Below are positions 8,098-15,497 of a stretch of 64,000 nucleotides of DNA, piece after piece (positions within the stretch are counted from its first letter, which is position 1; every line of letters begins with the position of its first letter). The stretch comes from Lachnoclostridium sp. (GTDB taxonomy: Bacteria; Bacillota; Clostridia; Lachnospirales; Lachnospiraceae), in assembly GCA_023664665.1 (NCBI GenBank), contig JAMPEY010000001.1, positions 100,624 to 164,623 of the forward strand, given 5' to 3'. Under the pieces are notes generated by a model, which was not told the DNA's origin, did not search any database, and worked only from the letters and a program-made list of their open reading frames with translations. The position numbers and the translations under genes were made by a program.

Positions 8098-8883
8098 ATG
8101 GGAAGAAGGAATGCGCATAGGGAGAGAAGGGCTTTCTTAAGTTTTCTGGGGTTCAGCCTTATGGGAGTGTCGGTCTTTGTATTGCTGCCTTTTCTGGATG
8201 TGGTGAGGCGTTCCTTTGTCACGGTAATGTCGGGAAAGTTTGCGGGGCTTGACAATTATAAGAGGGTGCTTACCAATCAGGCGTTTCTGCTTGCCGTAAG
8301 GAATACGGTGCATTTTGCTCTGGTGGGAATCTTTCTGCTGATTGTCATAGGGCTTATGGCAGCCCTTGTACTTAACAGGCTGCGAGATGTTACATTCATA
8401 AAGAGCCTGTATCTCTTTCCCATGGCAATGCCCACGGCGACTGTGGTAATCGTGTGGCGGATGTTTTTCTATAAGCAGGATTTTAACAGTCTGGTGGCAA
8501 GTTACCTATGGAAAAACCTTGGTTATACCATAGTGCTGTGGCTTGCAGGGATTGCGGGCATCCCGAATGAGCAGATAGAGGCGGCAAAGGTGGACGGGGC
8601 AGACAAATGGCAGTGTTTTTGGTACATCAAGCTGCCCTGTTTAAAGGGAAGCCTGTATACCATCGGCATTTTGTCTTTCTTAAACTCCTTCAAGATATAC
8701 AGAGAGGCATATCTGGTGGCAGGCGCTTATCCGGGGCAGGATATTTATCTTTTGCAGCATATTTTTAATAATTGGTATGTAAATCTGGAGCTTGATAAGA
8801 TGGCTGCGGCAACCGTTCTGGTGGGAGGATTTTTGTTTGTATGCATCATGCTTTTAAATCATTTCTGGAACAAAGAATCATAA
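8098..8883 (+). CDS. ABC transporter permease, MalF/UgpA type
   Basis: About 261 residues with six predicted membrane helices. The cytoplasmic EAA loop that contacts the ATPase reads EQIEAAKVDGADKWQCFWYI, followed by KLPCLKG, a good match to the binding-protein-dependent permease family. GGAGG lies just upstream of the ATG. It is 12 nt after the solute-binding gene and 17 nt before the second permease. No ATPase gene is found in the operon or elsewhere in the window. Carbohydrate importers of Firmicutes often share one ATPase (MsmK/UgpC type) encoded elsewhere, so this one probably does the same. Confidence 0.92.
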   Translation: MGRRNAHRERRAFLSFLGFSLMGVSVFVLLPFLDVVRRSFVTVMSGKFAGLDNYKRVLTNQAFLLAVRNTVHFALVGIFLLIVIGLMAALVLNRLRDVTFIKSLYLFPMAMPTATVVIVWRMFFYKQDFNSLVASYLWKNLGYTIVLWLAGIAGIPNEQIEAAKVDGADKWQCFWYIKLPCLKGSLYTIGILSFLNSFKIYREAYLVAGAYPGQDIYLLQHIFNNWYVNLELDKMAAATVLVGGFLFVCIMLLNHFWNKES

Positions 8884-8900
8884 GATGAGGCAGTGGCATA

Positions 8901-9770
8901 ATGGTGAAAATAGGGAAAAAATGGCGGAATAAGGTGGCGGAAGCGCTGGTGAGAGGGATTTTCATAGCGGCGGGGGTTGTGATATGCCTGCCAGTGTTTT
9001 TAGTGGTGACAGGCTCCGTAATGGGAGACAGCGATTTGAGGGAATGCCTTGCCCCTGTGTTTTTGCAGGAGCAGGGCTTTACCACATGGAAGATTATCCC
9101 GGATTATCCCACCTTGGAGAATTACAACCGACTGTTATTTAAATCACCGCAATTTTTTGTGCTTTTTTGGAATTCCATAAAGATAGTGTTTTTTATTCTG
9201 GCAGGGCAGATGCTGGTGGGCGTGCCTGCAGCGTGGGCGTTTGCGGTTTACCGGGTGCGGGGGAAAAATCTGCTTTTTACCCTGTATGTGGTCTTGATGC
9301 TTCTGCCCTTTCAGGTGACCATGCTTTCCAGCTATCTGATACTGAACAGGATGGCGTTGCTGAATACCCAGTGGGCGGTTATTCTGCCTGCCGTGTTCAA
9401 TACCTTTCCGATTTTTGTGACTTATGGCGGCTTCTGCGCCATACCCAAACCGTTGATTGAGGCGGCAAGGATAGACGGGGCAGGAGAATTTTATATTTTT
9501 GTAAAAATCGGGCTGGCGCTTGGAAAGGGCGGCATTCTCTCAGCGGTTGTGCTTGGTTTTCTGGAGTATTGGAACATGATAGAGCAGCCCCTTACTTTCT
9601 TGAAGGATAAATTTCTGTGGCCCTTGTCTTTGTATCTTCCGGAGATTGAGTGGACACAGGCAGGGTTCGCATTCAGCGCATCCGTGATTATGCTGGTTCC
9701 GGCAGTTTTTGTGTTTGTCATGGGACAGGATTATCTGGAGCAGGGCATTGTTTATTCGGGGTTAAAATGA
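8901..9770 (+). CDS. ABC transporter permease, MalG/UgpE type
   Basis: About 289 residues and six membrane helices. The EAA loop reads KPLIEAARIDGAGEFYIFVKI, with the E-A-A and G typical of MalG-like subunits. An N-terminal helix (FIAAGVVICLPVFLVVTGSV) precedes a periplasmic stretch of about 40 residues. It should form a heterodimer with the preceding permease. The stop codon overlaps the ATG of the adaptor gene (ATGA at 9767-9770), so transporter and adaptor are translationally coupled. That is unusual for an importer operon. Confidence 0.92.
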   Translation: MVKIGKKWRNKVAEALVRGIFIAAGVVICLPVFLVVTGSVMGDSDLRECLAPVFLQEQGFTTWKIIPDYPTLENYNRLLFKSPQFFVLFWNSIKIVFFILAGQMLVGVPAAWAFAVYRVRGKNLLFTLYVVLMLLPFQVTMLSSYLILNRMALLNTQWAVILPAVFNTFPIFVTYGGFCAIPKPLIEAARIDGAGEFYIFVKIGLALGKGGILSAVVLGFLEYWNMIEQPLTFLKDKFLWPLSLYLPEIEWTQAGFAFSASVIMLVPAVFVFVMGQDYLEQGIVYSGLK

Positions 9771-11179
9771 GGTATGAGATGAGGATAAATAACGAGCGGT
9801 TGAAAAAATGGTGTATAGCATTTGCGGTGTTTTTGGTTTTTATGTGGATTTGCACTATTATATCCAAAAGCATTTATGTGTCTAAACTTCCCTTGGTGAA
9901 GGCGCAGACACAGGATAAGAAGTATGTGGAGCACATTGTGGAGGCGGAAGGGATTGTGACAGCCGGCGGAGAATGTGCTGTGAACACGGTTCCGGGACTT
10001 AGGGTTTTGGCGCTGTATGTGCAGGCAGGAGATTTGGCGGAAGAGGGGGATTTGCTTTTTAGCATTGATTTAGAGGATTTGGAGGAAATCATTTCCGAAA
10101 AAGAGAGAGAGTTAAAAAAGCTTAAGTATCATTTGAGTGATCTTCAGGAAAATCAGGCGCTTACATCAAAACAAAAGGAAAGAGAGATTCTCCGGGCAAA
10201 AGAGGATTATGACAGTGTTGATGAGGAAACAGGAAAAAGCGTGGAGGAAGCCCGAAGGGCTCTGGAGGATGCGGAGGAAGCCTTGGAGGAACATTTGGAC
10301 AAGAAAGATTCCGGGGAAAAGGATTCAGAACAGACGGTTTCCGGCTCAGATGCCGCCGTATCAGAGGACAGTTCGCAGAGCGGCTGGCAGCAGACCAAGG
10401 AAAGCCTGGAAGCTGCGGTCAACAGTGCAAGGCAAAATCTTGAAGACGCAGAGCGCACCAGAGAGAATGCTTTACAACAGAAACGCAGAGCCTTGGCGGA
10501 TGCGGAAATAACAGGTGTTACTGATTCAACAGCGGCTGTTTACAGGCTGGATATGGAGGCATTACAGGAGGAATTGTCAAAAGTATATGAGCTGCGAAAG
10601 GCAGAGGGGGAAGTCAGGGCACAAAAGGAGGGATTTGTTTCCAAAATACAGATTGGCGTAGGCAGCCGCACTTCGGATACGGCAGCGATTCTTTTGACAG
10701 ATGGGGAAGTTCCCTGTCAATTTAAGTTTAGCATCACAAAAGAGCAGGGAAAATATCTGCATTTAGGCGACAAGGTGAAGCTTAAAATCGGCAGTGCTTC
10801 TAATATAGATGCGGAGGTGGATTATTTGTCGGAAAGCGCATCGGGCGGTTATGATATGATCTGCCGGCTGCCCAAAGATACAGGAACGCCCGGAGCAAAC
10901 GGGAGCGTTCGCAGGACCGTGCAGGGCGAACAGCATAATACGGTAATTCCTATCGAGGCGCTCCATAAAGAAAATGAGGCTTATTATATTTATGTTCTAA
11001 AAGAAAGAAACGGTATTCTGGGAAAGGAACTTTATGCGGAGAAACTGAAGGTACAGGTGGCGGACTTAAATGAGCGTTATGCAGCGCTGGAAGCAGGGAC
11101 GGTGGCGGCGGATACGGAGATTATTACTTACAGCTCGGAGGAATTAGAGCAGGGGGAAGGCGTGAGAATGATGGACTAA
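9767..11179 (+). CDS. HlyD/MacA-like periplasmic adaptor (membrane fusion) protein
   Basis: About 470 residues. One N-terminal membrane helix (about 12-32) is followed by half of a biotinyl-lipoyl-like domain (VLALYVQAGDLAEEGDLLFSI) and a coiled-coil hairpin (residues about 105-275), interrupted by a Ser/Asp/Glu-rich loop. The second lipoyl half is EGFVSKIQIGVGSRTSDTAAIL, and a beta-barrel region includes GDKVKLKIGS and VIPIEALHKEN. Adaptors of this kind normally join an export pump to outer envelope parts, so pairing with a MalFG-type importer is odd. The ATG at 9767 overlaps the permease stop; an ATG at 9779 with GAGG 6 nt upstream is an equally good start. The family is clear, the role is not. 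Confidence 0.82.
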   Translation: MRYEMRINNERLKKWCIAFAVFLVFMWICTIISKSIYVSKLPLVKAQTQDKKYVEHIVEAEGIVTAGGECAVNTVPGLRVLALYVQAGDLAEEGDLLFSIDLEDLEEIISEKERELKKLKYHLSDLQENQALTSKQKEREILRAKEDYDSVDEETGKSVEEARRALEDAEEALEEHLDKKDSGEKDSEQTVSGSDAAVSEDSSQSGWQQTKESLEAAVNSARQNLEDAERTRENALQQKRRALADAEITGVTDSTAAVYRLDMEALQEELSKVYELRKAEGEVRAQKEGFVSKIQIGVGSRTSDTAAILLTDGEVPCQFKFSITKEQGKYLHLGDKVKLKIGSASNIDAEVDYLSESASGGYDMICRLPKDTGTPGANGSVRRTVQGEQHNTVIPIEALHKENEAYYIYVLKERNGILGKELYAEKLKVQVADLNERYAALEAGTVAADTEIITYSSEELEQGEGVRMMD

Positions 11180-11217
11180 GGGTGCAGAAAAACTCCTTTT
11201 ATTTCAAACTTTAATCT

Positions 11218-11305
11218 GCTATAATGATAAGTAATTGCGAAGCTCTTGTTTTTGAAGAGTGCCATTCGTGCCCGAATTCGGTTTACGAAGAGGGAGTTTC
11301 GCAAT
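11218..11305 (+). promoter_or_regulatory. Extended -10 promoter and structured leader
   Basis: TGC-TATAAT (TATAAT at 11220-11225) is an extended -10 box without a clear -35. The transcript would begin with a closed structure: arm 11234-11245 pairs with 11294-11305 over 12 bp, with one G-U pair. Within it are a hairpin (AGCTCTT/AAGAGT) and the palindrome CCGAATTCGG (11272-11281). The 12-mer GGAGTTTCGCAA (11293-11304) recurs in reverse complement near 60153-60164. Confidence 0.45.
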
Positions 11306-11353
11306 AAAATGATTGAAAGATAGGCATGGAAATAAGACGGGGAGGAGAGCCGC

Positions 11354-12058
11354 GTGGAGGAAGGGACAAATGCGAGCCTGCTATATGTGTGGAATCAGGA
11401 AAAGGGGCGTCTGGATTATGCTATTACAGAGGCGGAGAGCCAGCTTGTAAGTGTAAACAGGCGTTTGCATGGGTTATGGCAGGATTTGGCTCTATATGCG
11501 GGAATCCTTGTTGTGCCGTTGATTTTCTGGAAGCTGATACAGTATGTAGGGATGTGGCTGCTGCGCACAAGGACTTATATAGTGTCAAATACTTTTGTAT
11601 ATGTTTTGCTTCAAGGTATAGGGACGGTTCTTATATGTGTCTATATTCTGAGTTTTCCCGTTCTGGCTTACAATCTGTTAAAAACAATAGCTTTGCTTTG
11701 GCTTAACAAAGAGAATCCACAGCAGACGGAGGGACTGCTTCCGCCGGAAAAGGGAAAGATACATAGGGAATTGGACAAGGAACCCACTTACCGCATAGAG
11801 CAGCAGAAATTGGTTCATGTGCTGAGCCGCTATTATCTGTATCGGGATAACATGAAGGAGCTTCGCAAAAGGGTGGATGCCGGTTCCATTTCCCCGGACT
11901 CTTTAAAAAAGGAAATGGAAGGGTTTATTTATTATGAAACCATCCATCCTGCCAGTGAGTTTGGCAGCGCTATGGCGCGAAAAGCCCGCCGGTGGGTGTT
12001 TATATTTCTGTTTGGGGTGATAGCAGTTGTTACTGCTTTGGTTTTTATGAACAATTAG
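11354..12058 (+). CDS. Unknown three-helix membrane protein
   Basis: Not a family I recognise. The start is a GTG at 11354 with GGGGAGGAGA just upstream. About 234 residues: a short helical N-terminus, hydrophobic segments near 47-65, 77-105 and 213-231, and a charged cytoplasmic-type region between the second and third. That region contains RIEQQKLVHVLSRYYLYRDNMKELRKRV, which is probably a coiled coil. It follows the adaptor gene by 174 nt and has its own promoter and leader, so it may be co-regulated with the transporter operon rather than simply cotranscribed. The topology is a by-eye estimate. Confidence 0.7.
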   Translation: MEEGTNASLLYVWNQEKGRLDYAITEAESQLVSVNRRLHGLWQDLALYAGILVVPLIFWKLIQYVGMWLLRTRTYIVSNTFVYVLLQGIGTVLICVYILSFPVLAYNLLKTIALLWLNKENPQQTEGLLPPEKGKIHRELDKEPTYRIEQQKLVHVLSRYYLYRDNMKELRKRVDAGSISPDSLKKEMEGFIYYETIHPASEFGSAMARKARRWVFIFLFGVIAVVTALVFMNN

Positions 12059-12154
12059 CAAGAGCCTATAAAATTCAAAATTTGTTGAATCTCCTCAAGT
12101 TCGGACCGTCAAGTTCATTTAGGTTGGTGTTGAAAAGTTTAAGGTTTGTGGTAA

Positions 12155-12190
12155 GATAGTATATAGGATTTTTCTGTATGCTGTCTTTTT
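12155..12190 (+). terminator. Probable intrinsic terminator after the membrane-protein gene
   Basis: GATAGTATA (12155-12163) pairs with TATGCTGTC (12177-12185) using three G-U pairs, and TTTTT follows at 12186-12190. The stem is modest in strength. A promoter-like TTGAAA/TAAGAT pair at 12130-12157 overlaps it and could serve the flavoprotein gene. Confidence 0.5.
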
Positions 12191-12252
12191 GTTGCTTTTA
12201 ATAATTTAAGCAAAAGCATATGTTTAAGACATGTGCCGGATAGGAGGTCAAA

Positions 12253-12876
12253 ATGAAGGTATTACTGGTAAACGGAAGCGCAAAAGAGAAGGGCTGCACC
12301 TATACTGCTTTGATGGAAGTGGCAGGAGCATTAAATAAAAACGGTATCGAAACGGACATCATTCAGGTGGGCGGACAGCCCATAGCAGGCTGCATCGGCT
12401 GCAATGTCTGCACAGGAAGCGGAAAGTGCTTTCGGGAGGATGGCGTAAATGAGTTTGTGGAGAAGGCAAAGAGCGCAGACGGCTTTGTCTTTGGCTCTCC
12501 GGTACATTATGCTTCGGCATCCGGTGCAATCACTTCTTTTCTGGACAGGGCATTTTATGGGAAGGGAAGCATTTTTGAGGGAAAGCCGGGAGCTTGTGTG
12601 GTAAGCTGCAGGCGTGGGGGCGCATCTTCTACCTTTGACCAATTAAATAAGTATTTTACCATCAACAGTATGCCTGTTGTATCAAGCCAATATTGGAATA
12701 TGGTGCACGGCAACACGCCGGATGAAGTGAAACAGGATTTGGAGGGGATGCAGACCATGCGCACCCTTGGAAATAATATGGCGTGGCTGTTGAAATGCAT
12801 TGAGGCAGGCAAGAAAGAGGGGATTGAGTTCCCGGAAGGCGAGCCTGTGGTAAGGACGAATTTTATCCGGGGATAA
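12253..12876 (+). CDS. Iron-sulfur flavoprotein (flavodoxin-like NADPH-dependent FMN reductase family)
   Basis: About 207 residues with a flavodoxin fold: N-terminal LLVNGSAKEKGCTYTAL binds the FMN phosphate, and FGSPVHYASASGAITSFLDR is the second flavin loop. Between them GCIGCNVCTGSGKC gives the compact Cys-X2-Cys-X2-Cys-X5-Cys motif known from Isf-type iron-sulfur flavoproteins of anaerobes, which ligates a 4Fe-4S cluster. The likely role is electron transfer or detoxification of oxygen species or quinone-like compounds under anaerobic conditions. The ribosome site TAGGAGG is strong. No redox partner is adjacent. Confidence 0.85.
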   Translation: MKVLLVNGSAKEKGCTYTALMEVAGALNKNGIETDIIQVGGQPIAGCIGCNVCTGSGKCFREDGVNEFVEKAKSADGFVFGSPVHYASASGAITSFLDRAFYGKGSIFEGKPGACVVSCRRGGASSTFDQLNKYFTINSMPVVSSQYWNMVHGNTPDEVKQDLEGMQTMRTLGNNMAWLLKCIEAGKKEGIEFPEGEPVVRTNFIRG

Positions 12877-12977
12877 TGAGGGAACATTAGAAGTAGTCTT
12901 TGAAGCATAGTTTAATAATTGGGTTGGAGAGAGTGATTGGACCGGAAGAAAAATAAAAACGGGATTATGGTATTGAT

Positions 12978-13736
12978 ATGGCGGCAAAGAAGTTTTATGC
13001 GGTAAAAATAGGAAAAGTAACAGGTGTTTTTTTAAATTGGGAAGATTGCAAGGCATCCGTGGATGGCTTCCCCGGCGCAGAGTATAAGGGATTTGCCACC
13101 AAGGGCGAAGCGTTAGAGTATCTGGGGCTTGAGGGGGCAGGCATGGAGGAAGAAGCATCTGTTACATTGCAGGAAGTCTTGGGGCAGACCCTGCATGATG
13201 CGACAGCAAAGGTTTGGACTAAGACACTGCATGAGAAGCAGGATCAAACCAAGGGAGTGCTTACGGCATATGTTGACGGCAGTTATAACGACAGCCTGAA
13301 AAAATACGCCTTTGGCTGTGTGTTTATCCTGCCGGATAAAAAAGTTTACCTTGACTTCGGAAACGGAGATGACCCGAAATCCTTGCAGCACCGTAATGTG
13401 ACAGGGGAGATGCTGGGGGCTATGTATGCGGTAAAAACCGCCATGAAAAACGGCTTTAGCGCAGTGGAAATTTACTATGATTATCAGGGGATTGAGAGCT
13501 GGGTCACGGGCGAGTGGAAGAGTAAGACGGAGCTTACTCAAAAATATGCCAAAACAATGAATCAGTGGGCGCAGGATATTCATATCCATTTTGTGAAGGT
13601 GGCAGCCCACACATCTGTGAAATATAATGAGCTGGCTGATAAAACGGCAAAAAGGGGACTTGTGGAAGGCAAGGGCGTGCCAAAAGTAAGAATGCTGGAG
13701 GAAATGGAAAGCTATGGAGCAGATTCGGCTGAATAA
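12978..13736 (+). CDS. rnhA: Ribonuclease HI with N-terminal viroplasmin-like domain
   Basis: About 252 residues. Residues 1-50 (KKFYAVKIGKVTGVFLNWEDC, then GFATKGEALEYLG) form the caulimovirus-type RNA/DNA-hybrid-binding domain seen in many bacterial and eukaryotic RNases H1. A linker leads to the catalytic domain from about residue 95. Active-site acids appear in order: Asp100 (AYVDGS), Glu144 (TGEML), Asp168 (YYDYQG) and Asp221 (NELADKTAK), with His211 nearby. It removes the RNA strand of RNA-DNA hybrids. Its 3' end overlaps the next gene by 23 bp, so the two are coupled. Confidence 0.93.
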   Translation: MAAKKFYAVKIGKVTGVFLNWEDCKASVDGFPGAEYKGFATKGEALEYLGLEGAGMEEEASVTLQEVLGQTLHDATAKVWTKTLHEKQDQTKGVLTAYVDGSYNDSLKKYAFGCVFILPDKKVYLDFGNGDDPKSLQHRNVTGEMLGAMYAVKTAMKNGFSAVEIYYDYQGIESWVTGEWKSKTELTQKYAKTMNQWAQDIHIHFVKVAAHTSVKYNELADKTAKRGLVEGKGVPKVRMLEEMESYGADSAE

Positions 13737-14427
13737 ATATCTTGCCAGATGCGGCATATGCTCCCGGAGAGAGGCTGACAGGCTGATAGAGCGGGGGGAG
13801 GTCTTAGTAAACGGGCTGGCTGCCGAAGTGGGGCAGACGGTCAGTGATGCCGATGAAATCAAGGTAGGCAATAGAACATTAGAAGGCAGGGAAGAAAAAA
13901 GAGTGCTTGCCTTTTACAAGCCAATGGGAATTGTCTGCACCGAAAAGGATGCCCATGCGGAAAAGACCATAAATGACCTGATTCGGTTTCCCGTGAGGGT
14001 GACTTATGCGGGACGGTTGGACAAGGATTCGGAGGGGCTGTTAATTCTTACCAATGATGGAGATTTGATTGATGCCGTGATGCGGGGGGCAAATGGGCAT
14101 GAAAAGGAGTATCTGGTCAGAGTGGATAAAGAAATAACAGATGCTTTTATATCAAAAATAGCGGGCGGTATTTATCTGCCGGATTTAGAAGTTACCACAA
14201 GAAAATGCAAGGCGGAGAAAACAGGAAAGTTTACCTTTCGGATTATATTGACTCAAGGATTAAACAGACAGATAAAAAGAATGTGCAGGGCATGCGGATA
14301 TCATGTGCGGGGGCTGAAGCGCATAAGAGTTATGAATATTTTGTTGGAGCAGTTAAGACCGGGGGAATACCGAGAGATTTTGGGGGAAGAATTACAGGTG
14401 TTATATAAAGAGACAGGACTAAGGTAG
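13714..14427 (+). CDS. Pseudouridine synthase, RsuA/RluB/RluF family
   Basis: About 237 residues. An S4 RNA-binding domain (IRLNKYLARCGICSRREADRLI through GEVLVNG) is followed by the RsuA-family catalytic domain. The catalytic aspartate is Asp103 in GRLDKDSEGLLILTNDG, and the C-terminal block LNRQIKRMCRACGYHVRGLKRIRVMNI fits. The form resembles RluF or RluB, which modify 23S rRNA. Which site is modified cannot be told from this sequence. It begins inside the end of the RNase HI gene. Confidence 0.9.
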   Translation: MEQIRLNKYLARCGICSRREADRLIERGEVLVNGLAAEVGQTVSDADEIKVGNRTLEGREEKRVLAFYKPMGIVCTEKDAHAEKTINDLIRFPVRVTYAGRLDKDSEGLLILTNDGDLIDAVMRGANGHEKEYLVRVDKEITDAFISKIAGGIYLPDLEVTTRKCKAEKTGKFTFRIILTQGLNRQIKRMCRACGYHVRGLKRIRVMNILLEQLRPGEYREILGEELQVLYKETGLR

Positions 14428-14493
14428 AACCAGAGGAGATTCAACAAATCGGGATTTTCAAAGATTGTTCGGAAATAGCGGAGGAATGTTTTC

Positions 14494-15276
14494 GTGGCGG
14501 AGTATATGATTTTAAAAAAAGAGGGCGTAAAAATTGTCAAGAAGCGGTTCAAGGAACTGTTAAAACCTCTTGATTTTCAGTTGTATCCCCGTTCCGGCAC
14601 CCGATTTATAAGAGTACGGGAGGATTTTATTGATGAAGTGCATTTGGACACCGCCGGATACCATTTAGCGGTCATGTATTTCATCTATTCCTATCATGCT
14701 CCTTTTGCATACCTCCACTGCGATCAGGGGCGGCTATGGAGGACGGCAAAGGAACATATTTCCACGCATTTAGAATGGCATTGCAAGATACCGCCGGACG
14801 GCGGACCGTATTATTATCAAACGGAGCATTTTGAAGCGGTATGGCGAGATGTGTCGTATGTGCTCACACAGTATATTTTGCCGCAGATGGAGGCTATGAC
14901 GAAAGAAGGCTTTATCTTACGGCTATTGGAGCGCAGCAGGAATGATCAGGACTTTTTTCTTCCGGATCAGCCCGTTTCCCTTACAATCCCCGGTTTTCCC
15001 GGCACGAACGAAGCGGCGGTATATGGTGTGGAATTGTGGTGGCTGGAACGGTATGAGGAGGCAGTTCCCTACCTGACATTAGCCAGAGAAAGATATGGGG
15101 ATTGGCTGACTGACTTTGGACGGGAAACAGAGCATATCAGCCTTTGCATCAGGAAAAGGCTGGCGCTGTTGGATGAATTGCTGTCCTGTTGGGAAAGGCG
15201 GGAAGAGTGCTATATGTTACAGGCTCAAAAGCAGATTAATCAAATTCCGTTGAATTGGGTTGAATATATGTTATAA
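14494..15276 (+). CDS. Unknown protein, possibly DUF4304-like
   Basis: About 260 residues, soluble. The start is a GTG with GGAGGAA about 8 nt upstream. The first 110 residues (FKELLKPLDFQLYPRSGTRFIRV and later DEVHLDTAGYHLAVMYF) loosely recall DUF4304, a domain of unknown function. The remainder is rich in Trp, Glu and Arg and ends in helical segments (ELWWLERYEEAVPYLTLARERYGDWL) that resemble a TPR-like pair. No catalytic motif is visible. It lies 66 nt after the pseudouridine synthase on the same strand. Confidence 0.65.
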   Translation: MAEYMILKKEGVKIVKKRFKELLKPLDFQLYPRSGTRFIRVREDFIDEVHLDTAGYHLAVMYFIYSYHAPFAYLHCDQGRLWRTAKEHISTHLEWHCKIPPDGGPYYYQTEHFEAVWRDVSYVLTQYILPQMEAMTKEGFILRLLERSRNDQDFFLPDQPVSLTIPGFPGTNEAAVYGVELWWLERYEEAVPYLTLARERYGDWLTDFGRETEHISLCIRKRLALLDELLSCWERREECYMLQAQKQINQIPLNWVEYML

Positions 15277-15334
15277 CTTTCGGTTTATAAAAGTCCGTTT
15301 TATATTTATAGAGCCGCATCATTTCATTGGTAAT

Positions 15335-15440
15335 ATTTTCCCAAAAAGGGAAAATAAAATAAAGAAAATAAAATAAAATTAAGAAAATAAAATTAAGAAA
15401 ATAGGATAAAGAAAATAGAGTAAGAACTAAAAATATAAGA
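15335..15440 (+). repeat. Hairpin and A-rich 14-bp tandem repeat upstream of ligA
   Basis: ATTTTCCC (15335-15342) and GGGAAAAT (15348-15355) form a perfect 8-bp hairpin. It is followed by about five imperfect copies of a 14-bp unit of type AAAATAAAATTAAG, with variants AAAATAGGATAAAG and AAAATAGAGTAAGA. The 221-nt gap between the genes on either side holds no reading frame worth calling. Confidence 0.7.
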
Positions 15441-15497
15441 GTTAAAAATATAACAAGTGGTATTTAATTCACAAAGCATGGAAAACGGGGGTATTGT

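Noticed and set aside
12130-12157. Promoter of the iron-sulfur flavoprotein (TTGAAA, 16 nt, TAAGAT)
   Set aside because: The -10 box overlaps the left arm of a terminator hairpin, so I cannot tell a real promoter from chance. It is only mentioned under the terminator.
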